From: Leuctra nigra
Lineage: Eukaryota; Arthropoda; Insecta; Plecoptera; Leuctridae
Direction of reading: 5' to 3'
Length of the DNA: 64,000 nucleotides
NCBI GenBank assembly: GCA_934045905.1
Contig: OW203771.1
Span: 4,588,001 to 4,652,000 of the forward strand
The translations under genes and the position numbers were made by a program. The notes below the pieces were generated by a model, which saw nothing but the letters and a program-made list of their open reading frames with translations, had not been told where the DNA came from and searched no databases. Positions within the stretch are counted from its first letter, which is position 1, and every line of letters begins with the position of its first letter. Shown here piece after piece: positions 24,501 through 28,338 of this stretch.

Positions 24501-25056
24501 AAAGTCACATTGGCAAACAGGGGGTTCGGGGGCTTAGCCCCCCTTTATTTTTTTTTGATCAAGGTCATTCGTTTAGGTGCAATTTTGAATCACAGTGTAT
24601 AGCTATTTTGGGGAATTATAAATTGCAAAATATCCCAAACTTGGTCTAAGAGATTTAAGAATAGGCAAATCATTGAACTTATCAGGATATGCATATCCGG
24701 GGCGCAAAGTCCCGGAAATTTTTTAGAATTTTCACTCAATTCTAACCATTTTGGAAGGTTTTTGACATGATCCGTCTATTTTTACGTGTTTTTTTTCACA
24801 TTTTATTTTAAATGTGACTATTTTTTTTAGATGAAACCCTGATTTCGGGGGGGGGGGGGGGGGCGCATGGCCACCTCGCCCCCCCCCTGAATACGCCCTT
24901 GTTGACGCGTTGATATAAGACAAGGCAAGGCAGTAAATGAAGAGACTAACCTGACAGTGCAAGATGACCCGAGCTCGAGCCCCGAGCTGCTTGCGCATGT
25001 GTGGGAGAGAGAAGGAGAGAAGAGAGGGCACAGAACAGAACGAGACGAGTTCCCAT
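1357..25056 (-). CDS. Secreted modular serine protease (Ig-like x3, CCP/sushi, S1 protease), ten exons
   Basis: I assembled ten exons on the minus strand: 25056-24951, 23811-23455, 21334-21085, 10016-9940, 9202-8834, 7853-7674, 6960-6745, 6135-5968, 2967-2663 and 1737-1357. All introns are GT-AG, and every exon length fits the reading phase (2409 bp, about 802 residues, stop at 1357-1359). The order is signal peptide, Ig-like region, a second Ig-like region split over exons 3 and 4, a third Ig-like region, Ser/Thr/Pro linker, sushi/CCP, then an S1 domain with the full His-Asp-Ser triad. Such modular proteases act extracellularly in haemolymph cascades (clotting, melanisation, Toll activation) or in dorsoventral patterning; which one applies here is unknown. 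The short first exons and the weak acceptor of exon 3 are the least certain parts. Transcript data would settle the model. Confidence 0.8.
1890..2597 (-). repeat. Family B repeat, copy in the region between protease exons 10 and 9
   Basis: One end is TGAGCGAGCGAAGCGAGCG and the other is the AACGC/GCGTT hairpin plus CTAG. Internally it holds several related AT-rich segments with the phrase 'aaactttgcatggtcattggg'. There is no intact coding region. Confidence 0.65.
2663..2967 (-). CDS. Protease gene exon 9: AAHC and catalytic Asp
   Basis: The first codons complete the AAHC box containing the catalytic histidine, and YDIAVVRL carries the catalytic aspartate. The donor is TTCG followed by GTGAGA (phase 0). 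The exon fits between exon 8 (phase 1) and exon 10 (phase 0). Confidence 0.88.
3005..5750. mobile_element. Family D MITE, copy 2, split by a family C insertion
   Basis: The two MITE halves (3005-3243 and 5600-5750) match copy 1 at 797-1249. The intervening 2.36 kb is an inserted family C element. TTAA is again present at both outer borders. The whole lies in the 3-kb intron between protease exons 9 and 8. Confidence 0.75.
3244..5599 (+). mobile_element. Family C element, copy 1 (foldback plus CRE/ETS repeats)
   Basis: The element begins TCCCAGAAAAAACACTCC. It has a long inverted pair (3244-3478 against 4141-4370), then a region with five TGACGTCACTTCCGG modules (starting at 4560, 4712, 4867, 5012 and 5134), and ends with the hairpin GTGGAGCGACCGCTCCAC and CTAG. 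It encodes no recognisable protein, so it is non-autonomous. The hairpin plus CTAG terminus hints at a rolling-circle (Helitron-like) element. The borders were fixed by comparison with the empty site in the other MITE copy. Confidence 0.72.
5968..6135 (-). CDS. Protease gene exon 8: start of the S1 domain
   Basis: The exon begins with the DCG of the linker cysteine and continues through GEFSWHVGVY and ICGGSLI to FVLT, the segment just before AAHC. The usual R-IVGG activation site is absent; the candidate is Ser-Arg before GQDV. Unusual activation sites are known in insect modular (ModSP/HP14-like) and gastrulation-defective-like proteases, so this agrees with a cascade initiator but does not prove it. 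Confidence 0.85.
6304..6402. repeat. Small foldback element
   Basis: Arms of about 25 bp (TACGGTCGGTGACAGGCAAA... and its reverse complement) surround a GC-rich loop. It is noncoding, about 100 bp, in the intron between protease exons 8 and 7, and is probably a MITE. Confidence 0.65.
6745..6960 (-). CDS. Protease gene exon 7: sushi/CCP module
   Basis: The exon encodes about 70 residues with the four-cysteine sushi pattern: Cys near the start, a second Cys before the VGTQ strand, MTCAVGY, and a terminal VKC-x-Trp-x-KC. Its borders are phase 1 at both ends, typical of a shuffled extracellular module. Confidence 0.82.
7072..7360 (+). mobile_element. tRNA-derived SINE (family E), copy 1, with target-site duplication
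   Basis: It carries a pol III B box (GGTTCGATTCC) and a body shared with 31070-31345 and 49150-49392, and it ends AAGCCCCAGACA plus A-rich tail. The 15-bp sequence AAAACAAATAGGTCT occurs at both borders as a target-site duplication. It is truncated at its 5' end (A box missing) compared with the copy at 31070. Confidence 0.8.
7674..7853 (-). CDS. Protease gene exon 6: Ser/Thr/Pro-rich linker
   Basis: About 60 residues dominated by Ser, Thr and Pro, with no folded-domain signature. This is probably an O-glycosylated spacer between the Ig-like and CCP modules. The splice sites (ATTCCAG acceptor, GTAAGT donor) and phases match the neighbours. Confidence 0.75.
8050..8200 (+). mobile_element. Diverged SINE fragment (family E-like)
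   Basis: The phrase 'ccgggtttgattcctgtgac' and the following 'ggtcgatttgaagtgctggg' are diverged versions of the SINE B box and body at 7072-7360. It is an older copy with no clear target duplication. Confidence 0.5.
8453..8637. repeat. Foldback/MITE of about 185 bp
   Basis: There are two nested inverted pairs: an outer one (TGTTTCCTCTGTTTGAACTC and its counterpart near 8610-8630) and an inner one (CTCTGTTAGGCCGAGAAAG and its reverse complement). It is noncoding and lies in the intron between protease exons 6 and 5. Confidence 0.65.
8834..9202 (-). CDS. Protease gene exon 5: third Ig-like region
   Basis: About 122 residues with the Ig pattern: Cys in LLVICTV, Trp in ILWYVN shortly after, and Cys in VAVRCAS near the end, preceded by NQDSGMR (the D-x-G-x-x-x-C type motif). 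Acceptor CGTCAG, donor GAG followed by GTAATG. Confidence 0.8.
9700..9790 (-). mobile_element. hAT-like terminal fragment
   Basis: On the minus strand this reads CAGTGGTACTCAACC followed by 'tttttgacttgcgggcc', the typical terminal inverted repeat and subterminal sequence of hAT (Charlie-type) nonautonomous elements. The opposite end was not found. Confidence 0.45.
9940..10016 (-). CDS. Protease gene exon 4: short end of the second Ig-like region
   Basis: A 77-bp exon encoding about 25 residues with NNSGPVWCED, the last Ig strand with its cysteine. The acceptor is TAGGGAG and the donor is A followed by GTGAGT. The exon starts two bases from a 16-bp sequence (10019-10034) that is the reverse complement of the end of exon 3. 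Confidence 0.72.
10019..10215. repeat. GC-rich terminal repeat, left member of an inverted pair
   Basis: It starts CCCTACAAACACTGGG and continues as unusually GC-rich sequence with GGGACG(T/G)CCC-type motifs (for example 'gggacgtcccgggc' and 'tagggacggccc'). The same 16 bases occur inverted at 21087-21102, next to a similar GC-rich block. Together they bracket the intron between protease exons 3 and 4. Confidence 0.65.
10216..11627. other. Intronic stretch, no recognised gene
   Basis: AT-rich intron of the protease gene. A donor-like 'gaaggtgagtc' near 10690 could close a plus-strand exon, but nothing upstream is recognisable. No other feature seen. Confidence 0.35.
11628..12645 (+). repeat. 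Family B repeat, copy in protease intron 3
   Basis: It opens with CTAGGAAAACGCTCAGTGTA, including the hairpin arms, and closes with 'gacgctcgctacgctcgctcaatt'. It contains a 31-base A tract at about 12552-12583 just before the 'gtgccataagagtacc' end segment. No protein is encoded. Confidence 0.65.
12929..13123 (+). other. Possible plus-strand exon of unknown origin
   Basis: An open stretch is bounded by TTTTTGTAG upstream and GTAAGCC downstream, so it has the shape of an internal exon opposite to the protease gene. Its roughly 65-residue translation resembles nothing I recognise. It may belong to the repeat bounded by the 16-bp inverted pair, or be chance. Confidence 0.25.
13207..13607 (+). 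repeat. 5' LTR of the Gypsy element
   Basis: Begins TGTAAC and ends GTTATA, an imperfect terminal inverted repeat. It contains a GC-rich hairpin-prone segment near the start and a pyrimidine/C-rich tail. It is the direct counterpart of 18193-18593. Confidence 0.9.
13610..13627 (+). promoter_or_regulatory. Primer-binding site
   Basis: TGGCGCCCGACGTGGGAC begins two bases after the LTR, the standard location for tRNA priming of minus-strand synthesis. The TGGCGCCC start resembles PBSs using tRNA-Lys-type 3' ends; the exact tRNA is not determined. Confidence 0.75.
13635..14948 (+). CDS. gag: Gag polyprotein of the Gypsy element
   Basis: 437 residues. The N-terminal third is charged and helical. 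The middle has the retrotransposon capsid-like segment (around residues 160-330, with ALVWYRS and a 'Tx2LREEF'-type motif). The C-terminal end has a CCHC knuckle (CWNCQGTDHTYRDC) and a second cysteine cluster (CYGCGAANVLKPNC) that lacks the histidine. It forms the cytoplasmic particle and binds RNA. The ATG follows the primer-binding site by about 10 bases. The end overlaps the pol frame, with a slippery heptamer at 14921-14927. Confidence 0.9.
   Translation: MKMDYTRLTRDEIEYELKIRGLGEGLTTVAEMKTVLAQALKTEKEGKSTCPQETTLDPEEELETCKMKIADLNTAITNYSGSSKADSEYKRIETRLGHILRRLGRVSALIADVCTRRTELIQEAAKCGDKLKEKLLSDPLAILAANKTLSDALAKLATGETSARKKYVPARDWGVTFTGDGRGLSVSAFLERIEELCESRLRSKEDLLVEAMDLFDGSALVWYRSIRRQLGSWEDLTQKLREEFLSPDYDEELLDEIKKRTQGPEETIGIYVAFMRNYMARLQTPLAESVQLSIIRKNLDPFYVDRLSLQQIESVADLLSLGRKLEYSRQRVRKFQHPVQQKDSIEPDLAYHGRRRLPDRPGPNVGAVQEENLADVSTATSRGSRGPCWNCQGTDHTYRDCLAKRSVFCYGCGAANVLKPNCIPCRERAGKAAAGRV
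14915..18160 (+). CDS. pol: Pol polyprotein of the Gypsy element (PR-RT-RH-IN)
   Basis: Open from 14915 to the stop at 18158-18160, expected to be made as a Gag-Pol frameshift product. Domains in order: aspartic protease (LLDSGASRTILG), reverse transcriptase (FRVCIDFRRVN, FGLHNSPATW, catalytic VYLDDVI), RNase H (LIQTDASEVGLG and TDHHSLIWL), an integrase zinc finger (His-His followed by CKVCQ), and an integrase core with Asp in STDLMGPFP, Asp in CDNGTQYTS and Glu in NPTERINR. The C-terminal tail is basic with no clear chromodomain. No internal stop codons, so it appears intact. Confidence 0.93.
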   Translation, partial: TCGKSSSGSSVGRTPPAKLICSPPNEEWCDWLDVVANHSLRAKLDHILASAGNDSRPSLKVHVLGIAMQGLLDSGASRTILGRGGWEKIKALHPPLRKMEAGMVRVADGRSCQVLGEADLPIELDGRVKVLPILVVPLLERALYLGIDFWKTMRFVPDVAQGTWTFSDSGEIPRVAECTQIKDRLSPKERIQLEKMVTDLMALPQDKLGVTGLVHHKIDTGDAAPIKQRYYPYSPVIQKQINKELDEMLRDGVVEPSTSAWSSPIMLVEKPDSKAFRVCIDFRRVNAVTKRDAYPLPYVSAILDRLRNATYMSSLDLKTAYWQVPLEEESKEKTAFAVAGRGLFQFRRMPFGLHNSPATWQRLIDRVLGPELDPHVFVYLDDVIIVTPTFEAHFEVLQKVLQKLKAAGLTLNKDKCQFGRSELKYLGYMVDEGGLRVNTEKVTAMINYPTPKNVTEVRRFIGLASWYRRFVPDFATKMVPLNELTKGVRKGQRNPPWKWEEKHDLAFRQIKSHLVEAPLLTCPDFNRPFLIQTDASEVGLGAVISQEFEDGEKVIAYASRSLTKSERVYTTTELECLAVVWAVEKFRPYVEGSPFTVITDHHSLIWLHNLKDPRGRLARWAIRLQQYSFEILHRPGRNHAVPDALSRSVGLLESIEITKDDHDDWYTAQLKKVRDYPQNYPNWKAEDDKLWKRLLRRKKQFLLTPEDEGWRMVVPRSLRKSLLVEYHDQPTAGHLGTFKTIKRISETYYWPGMAADISRYVQKCKVCQSLKPVQQLPAGLMGSQREVTNPWQMISTDLMGPFPVSSKQNRFLLVIADCFTKYTLLFPLRTATAEKIAQIMEHEVFLVYGAPQYVICDNGTQYTSKQFVDKVTGYGGKILYNPNYHPQANPTERINRVLKTMIASYVKDNHRSWDKNLPQLRHAICTATHEATGFTPAFLNFGRELFLSGTSYRKLEEDGYAPRMGPREPRAKLLKELPALYAEVTDRLQRAHEKNSRIYNLRRRPLQFQPGDVVWRKTFPQSDAARYFTAKLAPKYTRCFIHKRVSNLVYELREEDGRVLPTRWHVQDLKPDATPEAEDNL
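14921..14927 (+). promoter_or_regulatory. Candidate -1 frameshift site GGGAAAA
   Basis: In the gag frame the codons read G GGA AAA, a perfect X XXY YYZ slippery heptamer. The pol frame is -1 relative to gag and is open from 14915, so a slip here produces Gag-Pol. The gag stop lies at 14946-14948. Confidence 0.7.
18172..18190 (+). promoter_or_regulatory. Polypurine tract
   Basis: A nearly pure run of A and G (AAAAGAGGAAAAGGTGGAG) directly upstream of the 3' LTR, where plus-strand priming is expected. Confidence 0.65.
18193..18593 (+). repeat. 3' LTR of the Gypsy element
   Basis: 401 bp, same sequence as 13207-13607 as far as I can see by eye, followed by the AATG target duplication. Confidence 0.9.
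18598..20817. other. Intronic AT-rich stretch
   Basis: Protease intron sequence with no coding region. Two weak foldbacks are visible: 'tgctcaaaagaa' near 18909 against 'ttcttttgagca' near 19020, and 'cctggaagaaaatac' near 20552 against 'gtattttttccagg' near 20670. Nothing else seen. Confidence 0.35.
20818..21102. repeat. GC-rich terminal repeat, right member of the inverted pair
   Basis: Very GC-rich, with repeated 'ggccgcccggg' and 'gggacggccc' motifs. It ends in CCCAGTGTTTGTAGGG (21087-21102), the exact inverse of 10019-10034. The terminal 16 bases are coding (end of protease exon 3, minus strand). Confidence 0.65.
21085..21334 (-). CDS. Protease gene exon 3: first part of the second Ig-like region
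   Basis: The exon encodes GTSVQLTCD (B-strand cysteine) and a cysteine-rich stretch, and its last codons spell Pro-Thr-Asn-Thr-Gly. Those final codons come from the 16-bp motif CCCTACAAACACTGGG that recurs inverted at the other end of the intron. The acceptor (AAATAAAG) has a weak pyrimidine tract. The donor GAG-GTCCCT is non-optimal but gives the right phase. Confidence 0.7.
22129..22930 (+). mobile_element. 5'-truncated Penelope-like element with downstream ribozyme-like motif
   Basis: An open segment (22129-22611, 160 residues) contains YREAIEIMKRPDNINKRDDA and RLPATWIPAL, which I recognise as the C-terminal signature of Penelope-like retroelement proteins (after the GIY-YIG endonuclease). 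It then becomes a basic Ser/Thr-rich tail. About 270 bases downstream lies a hammerhead-like core (22878-22907). The reverse transcriptase part is missing, so this is a dead 3' fragment. It lies between protease exons 3 and 2. Confidence 0.6.
22877..22912 (+). ncRNA. Hammerhead-ribozyme-like core 1
   Basis: CTGAAGA, then a stem ATCAC/GTGAT with a short loop, then GAAAC. This matches the hammerhead core pattern CUGANGA - stem II - GAAA, with one or two extra unpaired bases beside the stem. Stems I and III were not resolved, so activity is uncertain. Confidence 0.5.
22996..23110. repeat. AT dinucleotide-rich low-complexity tract
   Basis: Interrupted TA/ATAT and 'tagttata' repeats over about 115 bp. 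Confidence 0.8.
23455..23811 (-). CDS. Protease gene exon 2: first Ig-like region
   Basis: About 118 residues with cysteines in NFYCNADV, AKCEF, GRCGMS and MVGCRV; the last follows the EFGYYMVGC segment, which resembles an Ig F strand. Acceptor CCCTCAG, donor TTAG followed by GTAACC, both phase-consistent. Confidence 0.78.
23854..23963. repeat. Foldback element of about 110 bp
   Basis: GGGCCCTCATTCACG at the left is matched by its reverse complement at the right. It lies in the first intron of the protease gene, 43 bp upstream of exon 2. It is probably a MITE. Confidence 0.65.
24951..25056 (-). CDS. Protease gene exon 1: start codon and signal peptide
   Basis: The ATG lies at 25056-25054 in a favourable context (tgccATGGGA). 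It opens about 23 residues with a hydrophobic core (LVLFCALSSLLL) and a likely signal-peptidase site after THAQA. The donor is TCAG followed by GTTAGT, phase 1. A competing frame exists through the same bases; this one was chosen because it gives a signal peptide and the correct phase into exon 2. Confidence 0.75.
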
Positions 25057-25060
25057 GGCA

Positions 25061-27110
25061 ACTACAGATCCACGACTACCAGTGAAATGTTATACAAATA
25101 ATATGAGAGAGATTCTGGGGATTTTCAAGAATCTGTAAAAACAATCTTGTAATGACCTTTAAGGTCAGATGATCAAGTGAAATCAAGTGCGGTCGCTCCA
25201 CACAGCCAAGTCATTGCGTACAAACTATATATTTGATGATTTACCACATGTGCACTTTTGGCATCTCGTGTGCTTTTCATGAAATGTACCGGATTCTACC
25301 AATGTGAAAACTTGAAGTGAAAAACTTAAACTTTAACAATTTGAACCTTACTCAACCGATGGATTTAGATGGTAATCAATAAGAAATATTAATGGTAGAA
25401 CTACAAAATTACATCATAATCATAGGAATAAAGTATACACAAAATCAAAAGTAGTCAAATAATTTTTTCAACTGCTTTTTTATAAAACCTGATGTGAAGG
25501 CAAATCTTTAAAATAGCTGAACCATTGAATTATCGTATTCAATTATATCAAACCCATATTTTCTATGTAACCAAATTGGTGATAGTATAGTTTGTTAAAG
25601 TGATTGTTGACAGTCTAATATGTCTTAAGAACCATTAAAGAAATTACTAAGAAGATGGGTGATGTCCCCAATAAAAAAAGTAAACATACGGCTTAACTGA
25701 AAAAGAAATCAGGCTGAAAAATAAAATATTCAGCTCTGACGATGAGACGGATAGAAATTTAACGCCGTATTTCAAAACATAATTTTTAAAAACACATTTT
25801 GCATACTTATTTTCAGCAATAGGTACTTAATTTTTGTCTTTGGAAGGGACTTGGCTGCTGTTTTTCATCGATTCTATTTCTTGTCCATATTTTTTTTATA
25901 GTCTACTGTTTGACCTCTTTCTGATGTCAATGTTTGAAAGATTGCATCGATTCAGTTGGATGAATGTTGTAGATACAGAGAATGGAAGGTCAATAAAGAA
26001 ATATTATGTGAGAGGAAAAACCAAAAGTAGGGGGATTCCAATGGATATGTATCTATCCAGCATGTGAAATCAATAGATAGAGTAAATCACAATTTCATGA
26101 AAGGAGATTCGCTCACTTTCAATAATAGTAAATTTTTCAAAAAAAATCCGTTAATTTCCTAGCAACAGGCTAAATAAGCCTGTTGGAATGTTTTCAATTA
26201 TTTTAATCATTGTTTAGCTACCTGTCAAAAACTGTAATGTCAAACTCCTGATGAAGCCTGCAGAAGACAGGCGAAATATTGAGATATTCAATAATAATAA
26301 AGTTTGTAAAATGTTCAATACATAATTTATTGTTTATTTATGTAAAGCCAAACTTAAGAACGGAAAACGAATTATTAATAGTTTGTAGAACTGTTTTACC
26401 ACTTGTTAATTTCAGATAATAAAACACTGTTTAATGGTCGGAAATCATCTTTCTTGGAAACTGTTGTATGCATTTAGTCTATCAATGTATTTTTTCTGCT
26501 ACTTCTTCTTAGACTTGAGAAGAGTAGAATGTTGGTACACGTACCTAGAGCGGATAAGCATGGTATTGTACCTAGATAAGCATAATCCGCTCTCTCAAGA
26601 ATTCTGATATTAATTTTATGGTCTCTATTATCAATCTATTTATGATTCTGTCTACACATATACACATGCGCGTCATAGTTTAAATCTATCCAACGCCTCT
26701 TCAGTCGTTGATAAGACGTCTCACTAAATGACAGTCCTTCAAGTGTCCATGATGTAATACTTCAGCATACCTACACTCCGAGGGTTCAAGGAATTGCAGG
26801 TAATTTCTGAATAAATACTGTTTGTACTTTTAATTGTGAAGGATCAATACGCAATACAAAAATATGGCATTGGATGTATCAAATCAAGCTCTCGTTCGAA
26901 AAATTGACATTGGAACAATAACATTCTTGGTATAAACATCGTATTTGAAATTTGCCACATCCAAGAGGACTGCTAAAAAACATACCCGTGTTTTGTATAA
27001 ATCTCTGAAAATGCGAGAAAGTGCAAAGGAGGCGTCATTTACAGAAACAACCATATTCCTAATAAGTGATTTCGAGATTAGTAATAAAAACTTTCTGAAA
27101 AAAAAAAATA
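25061..27110. other. Intergenic stretch upstream of the protease gene
   Basis: This holds the presumptive promoter side of the minus-strand protease gene (5' of 25056) and otherwise AT-rich DNA. Apart from the ribozyme-like core at 26248-26276 and short AT-rich open frames with no recognisable similarity, I see nothing. Confidence 0.35.
26246..26280 (+). ncRNA. Hammerhead-ribozyme-like core 2
   Basis: CTGATGA, one A, stem GCCTG/CAGGC with a 7-base loop, then GAAA. This is the copy closest to the canonical hammerhead core (CUGAUGA). It is followed by an A/T-rich segment with AATAATAATAAAG, as in the other copies. Confidence 0.5.
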
Positions 27111-27114
27111 TGGT

Positions 27115-27330
27115 TATATGATTATATGGTTACATATAATATATATTATACATATATTATATATATATATATATTACATATATTATACATATATACATAT
27201 ACATATATGTATATATATGTATATATATATATGTATATATACATATACATATACATATATATTATATGATTACATGATTATATGGTTATATGGTTATATG
27301 AAAATATGAATATGAAAAAAAATATGGTGA
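27115..27330. repeat. TA/ATAC microsatellite tract
   Basis: About 200 bp of interrupted TA and ATACAT repeats, bounded on the right by the R2-clade tail fragment. Confidence 0.85.
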
Positions 27331-27344
27331 TGGTTTTAAAAACC

Positions 27345-27600
27345 ATCACCAGTTTTTTTAAGGATTTTTGCAAGGCATTTAAATTTAGTAAATCATTTAT
27401 ATCACACATTAGCATTTTATCATTGAAGGGCTCCATTTCCATTTTACGTAATCATCTTTATAATCAATATTAGTTATAATATTAGCCATTAGTCATTTAT
27501 TATTCTCAATTTCAATTTATTATTTTACTATACTGTGTCCTAGTGGCAGTCATGTCTGATGACAGTGTTTTGTTTATTAAATAAAAGTTTTCTCTGTATA
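27345..27600 (+). mobile_element. R2-clade LINE 3' tail (5'-truncated copy)
   Basis: This is colinear with 53320-53705, the end of the larger R2-like element. Shared blocks include 'tttttttaaggatttttg', 'gggctccatttccattttac', 'gtaatcatctttat', 'ctgtgtcc', 'atgacagtgttt' and 'aataaaagttttctct'. Only the 3' end is present, as expected from incomplete target-primed reverse transcription. Confidence 0.75.
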
Positions 27601-27784
27601 TGAAGAAATAAAATGTAATCAATTGAAATATAATTAGTATGGAACTCCGAGGGCGCGCCAAAGATAGGACGATTATTTTGTCCGCCGTAAGCGCCACGAT
27701 CGTTTTGAGGGCAAGTGTTTCATCTTTACTGAAATTCTTTGGTTTCAGTATCTTTGGAATTTCACAACAGCTGATTTTGTTGAC

Positions 27785-27906
27785 AGCTTGACAGCTGACA
27801 ATTCAGACCTGTGTAGTTAAAAATAGTCGTTCAAAAGTAATTCCACACCTAGTAAATAATCATTTAAAGTTCCATTGTTACCCTAAAGTCATTGGAAATC
27901 ATCAGT
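27785..27906 (+). other. Possible 5' untranslated exon of the LRR-like gene
   Basis: A stretch ending CAGT followed by GTAAGTAG, a strong donor, 425 bp before a good acceptor (TTACAG at 28326-28331) that precedes the start codon. The position of the 5' end is a guess. Confidence 0.35.
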
Positions 27907-28338
27907 GTAAGTAGAAAACTATTATTAACAAGGAATGTGTGGTTATTAGACTGAAGCCGCCATTTTTCAAATGAAAGTCACCGCCGCCGATAGTTGACTG
28001 ACAAACAGCCCGCTAATCTTACGAACTTGCTTTTGCCCTCAAAATGCATGTGCTGCCATCTGCTGGTTGTTTCGCTTTGCACATGCCCTCGTATTGAATT
28101 TGTGTAACTGATTTGTATAATATTCTAATATTATTATAAATTATACTAAAATATAATGTATTATAGAAATTCAATAATACAATTTTTCTTTGATCTGTCT
28201 CTATGAATCTATATTATGTTATGGACATGATATTGATATTCAAATGTGTGCTAAATTGTTGGCTTGCTTAGAGCTTCTAGACATTCTAACATTGAATGGA
28301 TGTTATAATACTTGTCCGTATTGCATTACAGTGTTGCC

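Noticed and set aside
24732..25061. A 109-residue frame through protease exon 1 in another register
   Set aside because: It reads past a good donor into intron and lacks a signal peptide; the chosen frame gives a signal peptide and the correct phase.
28312..28338. An upstream start codon for the LRR-like gene at 28312
   Set aside because: A good splice acceptor lies between it and the ATG at 28339, so the upstream codon is probably intronic.
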